Source of the DNA: Scleromitrula shiraiana
Taxonomy: Eukaryota > Ascomycota > Leotiomycetes > Helotiales > Sclerotiniaceae
Assembly: GCA_028455995.1 (NCBI GenBank)
Contig: JABELC010000002.1
Span: 310,001 to 374,000 of the forward strand
Length of the DNA: 64,000 nucleotides
Direction of reading: 5' to 3'
Each line of letters starts with the position of its first letter. The stretch's first letter is position 1. Positions 30,989-43,372 of the stretch are shown one piece after another. The notes under the pieces are model-generated. The model was given only the letters and a program-made list of their open reading frames with translations, searched no databases and was not told the origin of the DNA. The position numbers and the translations under genes are program-made.

Positions 30989-33193
30989 ATGAAAAGAAAT
31001 ACGTTTTTAAAAGGAAATATAAGAAACGTTCTCGACATGTCGTCCCAGGAACGAAACAAAAAGCAAGAGAAATCCAAAACTGATAGCAGGCAGAAAGAAC
31101 ATCAAATCCTTGAAATTCTTCACATAGATCCAGAATCTGTTACAAGAGAAGAGTTATTGACCATTTCTCTGAGTCAGGTAGCCAAGAACCTAAGTACAAG
31201 AGCTCGGGCAAGTGTGATAGCAAGAATATATCTTCGATGGCTCGAAATACATCGAAAGAATCCTTCACAGTTGACTTTATACTGGCCAAACACTATAACT
31301 CAGTGGGTTTCTTCCTTGAAGGCGCGCGGATTTGGCAAAGATCAACTCATCTCGAATGTTGAGAATTGGAGAGAAAGTCATGGTCCTTTCAAATCGTCTT
31401 CTAAATGGGATGAGACTAGATTACCACCAAGCAATGAGCAGATTTCCCGGGTTTTTGATGGCCAGCATGTTGGACGTAGAGATCGAACTTCAAAAGCCTT
31501 GAATACCAAACATAGAGATCGATCTCCGGACAGGTCCAGCCCTGTATACAGAGATCGCACAACTGATAATTATAGACCGGGACATCAGGGTTCATCAGCT
31601 CCTGCACCAAGAAGTTACATATGCAACAGATGTGGTGAGAATGGCAAGTCTTATGTTCCGTCAATTTCTGTTCTGCTATCCAAGCTCTCATTCATCGCTG
31701 AAATGGTGGATCTCTACTAACGACCGAGATAGGCCATTTTGTCACGGCCTGTCCAACGAGTATGGTAAGTGTTCAAAACTAGCTTTCGCAAAACAAATCA
31801 AAACTGATATTATAGAATCCCTCCTTTGATCGACCACCACCAGATCATTATATCTGTACTATCTGCAAGAGACAAGGCGAACATTATGGCACCTTGTGCC
31901 CCAAGAATTTAAACAGGGACTCACTCACTCAAAAACGCAAGGCAACAGGCATTATGACTTCGTCGATTGAAAGTTCCGAGCAACGAGAAGCTCGAAAACA
32001 CGCGCGCTCATTGAGCCTACGAGACATGCCAATGCATACAAAATACAAAAGTCGAACAAAAGAAGAGCGATCAACGTCTGCTGATTGGGAGGTCTTTCCG
32101 AAGATTAATAAAACCAAAGACTCCGCACCATCAAGCTATGACGGAAAGGTTAATCCAGGAGCTAGTGTGGAGAAGAAGGGTAAGCATGGCATTTTCCCAA
32201 ATTTCGACCTACTTGATGGAAGATTGACGTTATTGAAGAGCTGTTCGACATGACAGCCACCTCTCTCAAACGATCGCGACCGTTCTCCTCTAGAGAAAGC
32301 AGTCTAAGTCCACAAATCCATCGAGTCTCTAGACGAAAGGTCTCGTATGATGATATTGATGATCAAGAGGTTGTATCACCATGGGGAGCTGGGGACACCA
32401 GATTCATGCACTCAGACGAAGAGAGGCACGATTCAGAACTAGGTGGTATTTTGAAAGAAAGCGATCCTTATACCGATCAATACGCACTGTACCAATGGAA
32501 ATCTCCGACTTCAGCTTTCGCTCAATTTCGAGAACACAATAAGATATCATCAGAGACCACATCTGGCTCAGATGATATCGGAACACCAGAGGATGATAGA
32601 GAGGAGGGTTTTAGTTCCCCAAGAGTTCGTGAAGAGACACCCGAACAAGTCTATTGCGATTTCGTTAGGAACCTAGTTGAAAGTCGAACCGAAGTCGTGA
32701 ACCATATGAGAAGACGTCCAACGGCAATTGAGATATGGGATGAAGATGATCATCGTCGATTACAAAGAATGAACGTTTCATCGTAAGAAACCATTTACTC
32801 ATTACTAAGTATACACGCAAAATTCAAGCGCTAACATCTGTTAGAGCCCCACATAGTTCTGTACCACCATCCCCAGCCTCTTCATCTGGTACATCCGACG
32901 TCATTATCGTAGACCACCCTTTTGATAGAATTCAGAATGACGGGTTCTATGATGGATCAAACGAACAGACACCCTCCTCCCCGACATCCCAACTTGATTT
33001 ATTTCCTATCAACGACGACGACGATGATACCATGAGGGATATTTCTACCTTGCAAGCTCCTTCACCACTCCGCACACATCAAAGACCTAAATTCGAAGAT
33101 CTGTTCAGTCCTCTTGATGGTTATGAAAACCAGAACTTTACTGCTTTCGGAGGTAGTGTCCAGGATTACGAGAACTTCGACGAAGATTTTTAG
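30989..33193 (+). CDS. Double zinc-knuckle (CCHC) protein with microexon and GC-AG intron
   Basis: Proposed exons 30989-31643, 31733-31764, 31816-32179, 32257-32782, 32845-33193; 641 residues. A second in-frame ATG at 31037 may be the real start. Residues about 50-135 are a helical domain (EILHIDPESVTREELL, ARIYLRWLEIH). An RS-like region follows. The first knuckle is CNRCGENGHFVTAC (C-x2-C-x4-H-x4-C), split by an intron with donor GCAAGT; the 32-nt exon 2 supplies its second half. The next exon has CTICKRQGEHYGTLC (x5 between Cys and His). The C-terminal half is acidic and Ser-rich. Such knuckles bind single-stranded RNA or proteins; a role in RNA metabolism is inferred. Family not named. 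Confidence 0.75.
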
Positions 33194-34065
33194 AGCCTGG
33201 TATTCTACTTCTCATTGTACGCAGTTCCGCAAGATAATAATAGATTTGAGACGAATCGAATCAGGATGAAAAGAACATTCATCCATGATGAAGAATATGA
33301 GAGATGACGATATAAAAAACCCTCGAAATAGCATTTTTGGAGTTACCAAGCGTGGTGCACGGAACAGGAGTTTTGATAAAACTAACTTAGCTCGATTTCG
33401 AGATTGCTGTGCTCTTCTTTGCTCTATGAACGAATCATTTTTGCAGCATGTACTCCTTAAAACCGACGAACGAACGAATGAGGAGACCTTTACTTGAAGA
33501 TAATATCTGCGCTTTTTTGTACACATATACCACCAAATCATATCAAAATACAAGTAGCATTGAAAATGTTCCTAACTTGCGTCATGCTTCCTCATGTTGT
33601 GATTGTAGGATTCGTGCTATGCCGATCTGTCTCTCCGTCTCTCCGTCTCTCAGTCTCTATCTCTCTCTGTGCCCGTCTTTCCATTTGATATGACTCGTGT
33701 ATGATATACTGTAGATCTGTATATCTGTAACTCCTAAACTCCTAGCTATGTAGGTATCCCTTGATATCAATTTCTGCTCTCTCTTCTCTTCTCTTCTCTT
33801 CGCATAAAATAACACAGTATAGCATAGCGTTCGACTAACTTTTACTCGGAAAAGAACCCCCTTCCCTGCCCTCCCTTTCCTTTCCTAGATCCTTATGTCC
33901 CTATATTATTCCCTAACGCCATATATGCATGCACAATCTCCCATTTTACCCCTCACCCCTCTCTCCTATAATTATTACTCCGCCACCGTCCCTCCTCTTC
34001 TCCTTATATGTATATGTGCTTGTGTGTATCTCTCATTCTCTAATACTTTGTCCGCACCACCCGGC
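33194..34065. other. Intergenic between convergent genes, pyrimidine-rich
   Basis: About 870 bases. The right half is strongly C/T-rich on the plus strand with TCTCCG and TCTCT repeats (33625-33690, 33775-33805). It contains two 3' ends. No gene. Confidence 0.45.
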
Positions 34066-34823
34066 CTACTCCAATTTATCCAGATGTTCCAGCCTCGTTA
34101 ACACAACCTGTTTACTCGTTTCCTCGATTTCCCCCGCTAGGAACACTTCATCTAGAATCGCGTATACCTATTCAATAATTCCACTCATTAGCCCATATCC
34201 TCCTCCCATCTCCCCCTTCTCATATCCCTGCCTCCCTCCCTCCCCAAACAAAAACCCACCCACCTTGTAAAAATTAAACACCAAATCCAGCTCACAAACG
34301 TTCCCAAAAAAGCTATCCAGCACCTCGACGAAAAAATGTATCGCCTCCAGATAAGCCAGCTCGTTATCATTTGCGTCGACGCAGGCGCAGAAGAAGAGGC
34401 CCGCGTACCGCCGGTAGACGATTTTGTTGTTGCGGAATTCGACGAAGTTGGATTGGTATTTTTGGTCGCGGGGGGCTACTAGGCGGTGGACCTGGGGGTG
34501 TGTTAGGGGGGGGTAGGAGGGAAAGGGTTGTTTTGTTTTGGGGGGGAGAGGGGGATCGGAGGGACAGGGAGAGGGAGAGGGAGAGGATGGGGTGGGGGGA
34601 GGGGGAAGACATACCTCGCCCTTGAGCTTAATCTTCTCCTCATCATTATACGGAGCGTACCATTTCGCAAGACGGGTTTTACCTCTAAAGTAGCAGATTC
34701 GGGTTAGTTATTTAAGCTTCACTTGTAGCTATCTAGCTCGGGAACAATGAATTGGATTTCGGGAATAAATAATGAAAGGAAAATATACTGTCGGTTTTGA
34801 ATTAAGATAAATGAGAGAACCAT
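34066..34823 (-). CDS. aps2: AP-2 adaptor complex sigma subunit
   Basis: Four exons on the minus strand: 34789-34823, 34615-34684, 34264-34491, 34066-34167; 144 residues, the standard sigma length. The small subunit of the clathrin adaptor AP-2 binds cargo dileucine signals with alpha at the plasma membrane. Markers: VLSFILIQNRQGKTRLAKWY, HRLVAPRDQKYQSNFVEFRN, IVYRRYAGLFFCACVDANDN, ELAYLEAIHFFVEVLD, NVCELDLVFNFYKVYAILD and the end LEHLDKLE. The 5' tract QNRQGKTRLAKW and FRNNKIVYRRYAGL distinguish it as sigma-2. Intron 2 is nearly pure pyrimidine and intron 3 is purine-rich on the coding strand, part of the strand-skew pattern described in the findings. Confidence 0.95.
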
Positions 34824-35107
34824 CTTTTTGGTTATTTGGGGTGAGTGTGGTTTGTTGGGAGGGGATGCGATGGAGGGAAGTATGTATGAATGAGAGGGAG
34901 ATGGATGCGATATGTCGAGGATGGTCGAGGTCGAGTTTTTACGGTTGGTGGAGTGGATCTTTTGTGCAGTTTTGATCTAGAACTATCGTTGGTAGCACAT
35001 TAATAAATGCAGTTTAGCACCCGAGAAGAATATCTCAAATAGACATATAAATGTCTGTATTCTATTCAAACTTTCAAGTAATAATAACAATAATCCAAGA
35101 TCAATCT

Positions 35108-36620
35108 TTAAGACCTCCGGACACTTTTTCTTCTTAAATTATCCCCAGCATAATTAATCATCCCCGTGTTTTGTCGTTCTTCAATGATTTCTCTTACAAT
35201 CTGAAGACCTTCTACGCCATCTCTTATTTTTATACTTTGATGCGGCCAATCCGGTATCTTCACTTCTTGATTGAAATTAGTATCGCGACAACGTTCCCAT
35301 TGGGAAAAACGTTCGTTTTCCGTGATATCCATATCTTGAATACGACAAGCGTGTTGTAAGAACGCAATACCAAATTCCTTTGCATCATTATCAGTATCAT
35401 TGTAGATAATTGTAGTATCTATAACTTCCTCAAACTCTTTAAAAAGATCCTTTCCTATCGCTTGGAAATATGTCTCTGCTCTCATCTTATAAGAAGCCTC
35501 AGGCTGCTTATTTTTGGCTCGAGTCGTGTATACTTGCTGAGGAGGAGGAGTGGTTTTTTTTCTGCTTGCTGGAGTTTTTCTTATCATCTTCTTTAGGTTT
35601 CCTCGAAGTAAGAGTACATGGACTATTCACTTCATTCGCAAGATCGAATATTCGTTTGGTGAGCTTGTTGCCATACTCATTGACATCGTCTCTGGTGTAT
35701 ATAGAGAGTGCATCGGAGTCTTCGGTATACTCTCTTAAAGTTGCGAGGTCGCAGCAATGTCTCAACAGATAATCAATCTTTATCACCCTCTTAGCCATCG
35801 TCCATTCCAGCCTATTGTATTTGCTATCTGAGTCTGACGAAATTTCTCGTTTAGTGGTTTTGTTCCGATCATCTTCGAGGTGTTCTTTTGACGAAATATC
35901 TCGTTTAGTGGTTTTGTTTTGATCATCTTCAAAATAGTTTTCTAGCGAATCCTCTTGTTTAGTGGTTCTTTTTTGATCATCTTTGAGATGTTCTTTTAAC
36001 AAAAGATCTCGTTCAATAGTTTTGTTTTGATCATCTTCGAGACGGTTTTCTGACGAATCGTCTTGTTTAGTCGCTTTGTTCTGATCAACTTCGGGGTGTT
36101 CATCTAACGCAGTAATTTGTTCGGAAATTCCATCTGTGCCCGTTCTATTGAACATTCTAAAACTCGAACACCCTTCTTCCAAGAGATCTTATGGATAGGA
36201 ATTAGGAGAAAAGATCGACTGAGTTGAAACTTCGATTCGAGGTGTATCTGAAGGCCAGTCCCTAGCAAACGAAGCGTTTAGACTTTCGATCTGGGAATAT
36301 AGTTCAAACATATTTCGTGTCTCGATACTTTTATCTCGAAAGTCTTCAGCGCATGTAATTCTAGTCAGATAATCAATCTGTCTGTGTATTTCATGGGCAC
36401 TATAGACGCGTAATTTCCACGCAGCTCTTCGCCTAGATCTGAAATGATCGTCTGGGATCCAAACACGAGCAGCAAATTCTTTATTTAGTTTTTTGACTCG
36501 GCTTTTGTTTTCTGTCCGATATAATATCGGTTCTTGATCTGTAAAGTTACTGAGGTTTCAGACTCCGATCTAGATTTCGGGTCAAACTTTGAGCTGGATT
36601 TGGAGGCGTCATCAGGCTAG
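35108..36620 (-). pseudogene. Decayed orphan gene with 18-residue repeats
   Basis: Reading the minus strand, a protein-like frame (SKFDPKSRSESETSVTL..) changes frame between about 36560 and 36490, near a six-A run (36489-36494), into KLNKEFAARVWIPDD and onward. It meets TAA at 36189-36191, continues in the same frame through five 18-residue repeats, then needs a frameshift at an eight-A run (35554-35561) to continue into TTPPPQQVYTTRAKNKQPEA and run to 35108. If the runs carried seven bases each, the frames would join. So it is a broken gene or a locus with sequence errors. A shorter functional product starting at the Met of MFNRTG cannot be excluded. Family unknown. Confidence 0.6.
35835..36104 (-). 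repeat. Five tandem 54-base units in the decayed gene
   Basis: Encodes DEHPEVDQNKATKQDDSS, ENRLEDDQNKTIERDLLL, KEHLKDDQKRTTKQEDSL, ENYFEDDQNKTTKRDISS and KEHLEDDRNKTTKREISS: diverged 18-residue repeats with the core DDQNKTTK. The units differ enough that the expansion is not recent. Confidence 0.8.
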
Positions 36621-37230
36621 GATGTTAAATAGCAATTTGAAGAGCAGCATTTGAAACATGATATTGAGCTGGACCTGGAATTGTGTTGTGTTGTATCTAA
36701 GAATAAAGAGAGAAAGAGAGAAAGATATGTGGACTGCTTTTTTGTTATGTTCTTTCCCAATATGGATTCTTGACTGCTTGTTTATTCCGGAAGGTAGTAC
36801 CTGTTATACCATTTGGGGATGCTTTCAATGGTCAATTCATGAACTATCATATCTCTTTTATCTTACCTTAAAGATGCAATACTCTCTTACTACATTCTTT
36901 CCCCTTAAATGATATATATGCTCGCTTATTCGTTCTTTCTAATCATCTCATGTACTCTGTATAATGTATTATTTTATCCATTTCATATTCATAGCCATAT
37001 TCTTTATCATCTCTAGAAATACTAGTAACCAAGAGGATTACTTTATCACCTCCTCCTGCTTTTCTTTTCATTGCCCCTGTATTTCTGCCAATTTTCTGCT
37101 CTTCATTCTTCTTCATTGATCTCTATTCCTATACATGTATTCTATAAATTCTATTCATATCCCCATTACAACATCCCTACACTTTCAATTAAACCCCGCT
37201 CCAATATTCCCCCCCCCCCACAAATCCTCT
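36621..37230. other. Intergenic, no gene seen
   Basis: About 610 bases, T-rich then C-rich on the plus strand, with a ten-C run near 37210. No feature recognised. Confidence 0.35.
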
Positions 37231-37931
37231 TCAAAACTCACCACCATACCCCTTAATCGTACTCATCAAAACACCACACAACGCATCCGAACTATCCCCA
37301 CCCCCCGCAGCCTTCACAACCGCATCCGCAGAATCAAGGTCCAAAAACCCATAAACCCATAAACCCACTTTCCCCGCACCCCAACGACCACGGCACAAAC
37401 ACCCCACACCCCGCCTCCCCCCCAACCAACCCATTCAACGCCGTCGGATCAAAATCCAGCGCGCGCATCTCCCGCCTTCGGCCCAGATTGCACAGAAACG
37501 ACATCGTCCCCGTAAGAAGTAGACGCCGCAGCTGCGCTGGCTCGGTAAATGTATACGTGGATGCGCATGCGGTGCCGGGCGCGAATAACGCGGTTCTTGC
37601 CGATCGGGGCTAGATGGACGAGGCTGCTGTTAGTGGATTCTTTGGGGCCGAATCCATGTCGGCGGTGAGTGTTCCTGTGGCGCTGGAGGATGTGGTGGGG
37701 GGTGGTTTGCGTGGTGGTGGGATCGATTTTTGTGGAGGACTTTTCGGTTGCGCTTCCGGGTTGGGTAGATGTTTTGGTGGCGGCTGGAGTGTTGGTTTTT
37801 TATATCCGTCGTGATGGTATATCCGCCGTGATGGTTTTTATGGTTGTGCTGCAGACGGTGCTTTGGTATTGATGTTTGCTATCACTATCGCTATCGTTAT
37901 CGCTATTGTTCTCATCCGGGTTCGAGGTCAT
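37231..37931 (-). pseudogene. Coding-like but broken locus
   Basis: A good start, MTSNPDENNSDNDSDSDS, begins at 37931 and meets TAA at 37800-37802 after 43 codons. The same frame continues KTNTPAATKTSTQPGSATEK to about FGPKESTNSS. A second frame then gives APGTACASTYTFTEPAQL and MSFLCNLGRRREMRALDF, and a third gives LWVYGFLDLDSADAVVKAAG, ending IKGYGGEF and TGA at 37231. I found no introns that join these, so a decayed gene is likely. The strand switch from C-rich to G-rich along the coding direction matches that of intact genes here. Family unknown. Confidence 0.4.
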
Positions 37932-40124
37932 CCTTATATTTATATCTGTGCTACTTGGTTCTTGCAGTTCGGATAGAGATGCGGGTGAGTATGTGGGTGA
38001 TGGGTTGTAGGGATGGCGAGAAATGATGGGGGGGTTGTTATGGCGAGGTTGTGAACGTGGGTGCCAGATGATTGTGGTAAAGAGGAGGAGGACGGGGGGA
38101 AGGAGTGGAGTGGGAGTGGGAGGAGCCGGTTGGGGTTGGAACGAAGCATTATGTTTGCAGGAACTTTACAAACCGAATAGATTCCCGAATTTCCGGAGAT
38201 GTCAAAGAAAGAGACAGATAATGATGATAGAAATGGATAAGATGATGGATGGTGTAGAGAAGCCTGAGAGCGCAATATATAATTCGGAGTATAGTGAGGA
38301 ACTCGATCGTCATATTTGGGATGGAGATGGCTATTCACATACTAGTACGTGCCTATACCCGTATGGTATTCGGGGTAGAATAACTTGAACATTAGAAAAT
38401 AGTATGGTAGAATGAAATTGAATAGGATAACTTGAAGATGGGATAATAATATATATATACAATTATTCATTTACTATAATATTAAGTCTAACAAAACCGC
38501 GGACTTACTATCCATTTATTACTTCCGCCCGCTTGATTTACTTCCAGTTCATCTTATATCATAAATTGGATTTCTGTAACTTAATTCGCTGTTCTATGTT
38601 CTATGTTATATTATATTACTAGTATATTATAGTGGTAGATTATTACAGATGCGAATATACTATCATATATATAAAAGCATAATATATAAATATAATAAAA
38701 TAGAATAGAATGAATAAATAAAACTAGATGCCTGGCAGTGGAGTAGATGTTCAAGTTGAAATTCAAATTAATAAATATATACTTCTATCACTATCATGGT
38801 ACTACGGTAGTAAAATAAATATTAAGGATTTATAATCTAGAATCTAGAATCAATATCTTTATCTTTATATATATATATTTTTACTAATAATCTTTTAAAA
38901 CCCTATCATATATTAATTTCTACACTTCCCAGTCAAAGCATAATCAAAATGAATCATCATTAGAATGAATTACAATTAACTAAACCAAACCAAACCAAAC
39001 TAAACTAAACTGAATTAGATTATACAAGCCTAAGAGCGAACTTGAATATCGAATCTCTCTTTAACTTCACTGGCAAGTTGAAATTGATGATCATGATATT
39101 AGATGGGATTGATTATATAATATCATATAATATAATATCATATCAAAGCGACCTGGCAGCCTAAGCTATTTAATTCTTCTACTATAGTATGATCGTTTAT
39201 CATTCATTCATTTATTCATTTTATTAGCTACTACTACTACTACTACTACTACTACTATCAGTGTATTACTAGTAATTAGATTTCAGATTGTCTCTTTTCT
39301 TTCAAAGTTAGTAGTAGTATAAAGAGAGAGGTTTTATTCATGATTGTAAAGCTACTAGTATTTAATTCTTGTTTTTGCTTAGTAAGATAACTTGAAAGTT
39401 CCAAGTTATTATATTAATGTTTTAGAAACTTGAACTTCAAGTTGAAAATTTTGATATAGTCACGGTTGATTACTACTACTGGTAGTAGTAGCTGGAATCT
39501 ATTATTCTGATTATATAGATATTAATAATATAATATAATATGAATCAATACCATGACTTAGTAATAAAAGATATGATAGAGAAAAGGTGGTGTATTAAAG
39601 GACGTGACCCCATATTGATATTGGTTGTTGATTATTTGGTGTTGTGGATTTTATGTAGTAGTAATAATAGTAGTAGAAGTAATATTTTTCGTTTAGCGGA
39701 AACAGACTCTAAGTTCTGAATCCTCGATCCCTAGGGGTACCAGTATTGAGACGTGCTAAGCTAAGGATTTTAAGCTGGAGGAATAAAGAATCCTTCTAGA
39801 ACTTGAAGGCAGAAAAAACAATTCTAGATATTTTCCTAACACGAGTAATAATGAAAAAGATACCAACCAGGTCAAAATCCATACCGTATAAGTATAAACG
39901 AAGCAAGGTAAGAAAAACGGTGAGTATATGAGTATAAAATTCAAAGTATGAAAGTCATATGTACGGAAGTCATATGTACGGAAGTAGTAGGGTGAGTACG
40001 TACTTTTATCAAATGAATCGAATAGGATTGCGAGGATATTATGATCTTTTTGGCTATGATTGGGTTGGGATATATACTATGTACTTCCGTCCCTAGTAGG
40101 TATCTGTACATTATATGTATATGT

Positions 40125-40167
40125 ACTGTAGACTGTAGACTGTAGACTGTAGACTGTAGACTGTAGG
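40125..40167. repeat. 7-bp tandem repeat (GTAGACT)n
   Basis: Six near-perfect copies of GTAGACT in the intergenic desert. Confidence 0.8.
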
Positions 40168-40725
40168 GCACTGACGCTTCAATTCCGAAAAAAATCACCT
40201 CATCTCACACCAGTTGCTTGTTGATTCGATTATCGATTAGATTTCTTGTTATTTTTTATCCTTTCGAAATCTCTGCAAAAGTAAAGATATGAAAAAATAG
40301 AAGAATGAAAAAAAGAATGAGTGAATCAAAGATTGAAGACAAGCAGTCATTCTGATCTGTTCCATTTTCTTTTTCATGAATATCAGCAGATATATTAATT
40401 AATACACTTATACGGAAGTATCAGGCGATAAGAATCACATGTAAATAAGTGGTCAGAGAGGAGGGGAGGGGAGGGGGAGAGATTAGAAACACATGTATGT
40501 ATGTACATGCGATAAGAAAAAGATAATGATGATGATGAGAATGAGATGATGAGAATGTCTCCACATTGGGTGGCATAGGCAGTGGTGGACAGTGCAGTGG
40601 GCACACGCCACGATCCTTTTCTCTTTCTTTTCCATTTATTTGCTTTGTACCCAACATGAGATGTGTCCTGAAAATGAAAATGAAGATATACTGTGTTAAA
40701 ATGGAATTGATAATGTTATGAATTG

Positions 40726-40757
40726 GGATGGATGGATGGATGGATGGATGGATGGAT
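40726..40757. repeat. (GGAT)n microsatellite
   Basis: About eight GGAT units, followed at 40812-40867 by copies of GTGAATAG with A/T variation. Confidence 0.8.
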
Positions 40758-41510
40758 GAATATATGTAAATGGAAAAATGAAGGGAATAAAAGATATTAA
40801 TAAGTTAGTAGGGTGAATAGTGTGAATAGAGTGAATAGAGTGAATAGTGTGAATAGTGTGAATAGTGTCGGCATCAATCTTTTTGTATATAATCTGATAT
40901 ATAAGGTAGAAAAACAATGATTGGAAAACTGGCTATACGAAATGGTTCTATGTGTGACGTTGGTAGTTGATATGATGACGTGCCATCATTAATAAGTATA
41001 AGAAATAACCACATATTTGACACGGCAGTTGATTTAGGGAGGGAAGATTAGGGGGAAGATTAGAGGAGAAGGCCTTGAGAATATTAAGCATACCTAGATA
41101 AACTTCTACTATAGATAAACTCTCTCTCTTGTCTAGTATCTTGTCTTGTCTCGTCTTTTGGTAGTTTTAAGGGCAAAAACACAATAAACACCACCGAAAA
41201 AAGGAAAAGTATGGAAGTATCAAGAAATTGCTCGCGTGCTTTACAACTATTGTACGTTACGATATACGTTACGAGTAAACTAATAATTAAGTTTATTGCC
41301 TTATTACCTCATTACCTCATTTTCATGTGCTAAACACCAACTTTTATCTATACAAGTGGAATTTTATTATACTATTTCCGTATTTTAAGGCTCTATCTAT
41401 ATCAAAATCTACTATGTAAATACCTGATTATACAAGGGGCCGTACTTAAAAAAGAGTTACTAAGAATAATAAGAATAATAGTACTGGTAATAAGAATAAT
41501 AGTAATAATA

Positions 41511-41642
<132 letters not shown>

Positions 41643-42032
41643 GTAGTTATTTATTATTTATTTGAAGCCATCTATACAAAGTACAATAACACCACAGTCT
41701 TCTTTTTTTCTTCCCTCCTATCTAAAAGAATCTTCGTCATTCGTCATATCACACATCAACATTCAATCAAATCAATTTCCTTGAAAGACAAAAACCAACT
41801 ACTAATACTACTACTACTACTACTACTTCTTCTTTAGTTCTTTTCAAAAAGTAAAACCACAAATTCAATTCTCAAAGAAATTCAATTCTATTCAATTCTA
41901 TTCTACTCAATCACATCGCATTTGCAAGAGAAAACAAAACCAAAGAAAAATCCTACTCAGGTCCCAAACTTTTAATCTTACTCACCATCCCATTCTTCGA
42001 TATTTATCCATCGAATTCTTCATAACCATAAC

Positions 42033-43372
42033 GTGTCAAACTTTCCTTCAAACCAAAGTGTAACATCTTCTGAAAGTACCGCCAGCACCATGGAAAACGC
42101 AAAGAACGCAGCCTATGATAGTAAGGTAAGTAACTTATCTACCTATCAAATTTCATCAAAATCCTGCACAATCGCTAATCATGAAACAGTTCAAAAGTTC
42201 GCACAAGAAGTTATAAGAGATCAATAATTAATCAGGCAATTTAGAATCATCTGCAGCTTTCAGCGCAGTTCAAAATCATCCTTTGACCCAAAGTGTAGCC
42301 AACGGTATGATAAAATCTCATAAGATACATCTAATCTCTAGCATGCTAATGATTTTTTTGATAGGCCCAATGGCAGATAGCGTACGAGACCAACACGCAA
42401 AGACACAAGCCGATTTCTCCAACCTCGCTGCATCTCGCACAACTCCTACAACTCCCGCAGCTACTGGTCAACAACTTACACACTACCATTCATTCTTCTC
42501 TAGCTTGCTATCATGGAATAATCCTCGTGCCTCTGGCATTGCATACCTTTCCGTCGTTGCTTTTATCTTTGCCGCACGATATCTTGATATCCTCCGATAT
42601 GGATTTAAGGTTACATATATGACTTTATTTGTCACTGTCTTGGCTGAAGGGCTTGGAAAGTTGTTGTTTTCACATGGTCTTGCTTCTCAGTTCAGACCAA
42701 AGAAATACTACACAGTTTCAAAGGATACCCTTGACGCTTTACTTGGTGATGTTCACGAACTCATCAACTTTTTTGTCATTGAATCTCAACGTATTCTCTT
42801 CGCCGAGAATGTATTTGCTTCTCTCGCAGTAAGTTTTTCTTCAATCTAGGCTATCTAGCTTGGAGATAAAGTACTAACAACAATAGGCCTTCTTCGGATC
42901 TTTCTTGTCATACTACTTGATCAAGATTGTCCCATTCTGGGGTCTTTCCCTAATTGCTACATCCGTCCTCTTCCTCTGCCCTCTTATTTACAAGACCAAC
43001 AAAGTGTTCATCGATGAGCATTTGAAAACCGCTTCCAACATCGTCAACCAACAAACCGAACAAGTCAAACAACTTGCCAGCCAACACGCCGCCCGTGCTG
43101 CCGAAACCACCAAAGCATATGCTGGAGAATATGCTTCCAAAGCACAAGAAATGATTGGACACGCTAGAAGCCGCTCTGGTTCTCCAAGCGATACCAAATC
43201 ACCTGCAACACCTGTGAAGCCAAATGGTGTCAAGGAAGAGACTACCCCATACAAGAGTGAAGATTTCCCTCAAGCTCCAAAGGAGGCATTCAAGGCACCA
43301 CCAGCTGCTGCTGCCGAAAGTTCCGAAGAGGAATCTTCTGAAGAGGAAGATGAACCTCTTGTTGCTGCATAA
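42033..43372 (+). CDS. rtn1: Reticulon-like ER membrane-shaping protein
   Basis: Proposed exons 42033-42120, 42236-42304, 42365-42828, 42887-43372; 368 residues. Reticulons insert hairpins in the ER membrane and stabilise tubules and sheet edges. The reticulon homology domain spans about residues 100-270: SLLSWNNPRASGIAYLSVV, a first hydrophobic hairpin (VVAFIFAARYLDILRY..VTYMTLFVTVLAEGLGK), the loop RPKKYYTVSKDTLDALLGD, and the second hairpin (FFGSFLSYYLIKIVPFWGLS..LCPLIYKTNKVFIDEH). The tail is Ala/Lys/Glu-rich with an acidic end EESSEEEDEP. The first intron could use donor 42121 or 42126, and nearby acceptors exist, so residues about 28-52 are uncertain. Confidence 0.92.

Noticed and set aside
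34367..34625. Arg/Gly-rich and Ser/Pro-rich frames on both strands
   Set aside because: They arise from the skewed intron 2 and exon 3 of the AP-2 sigma gene.
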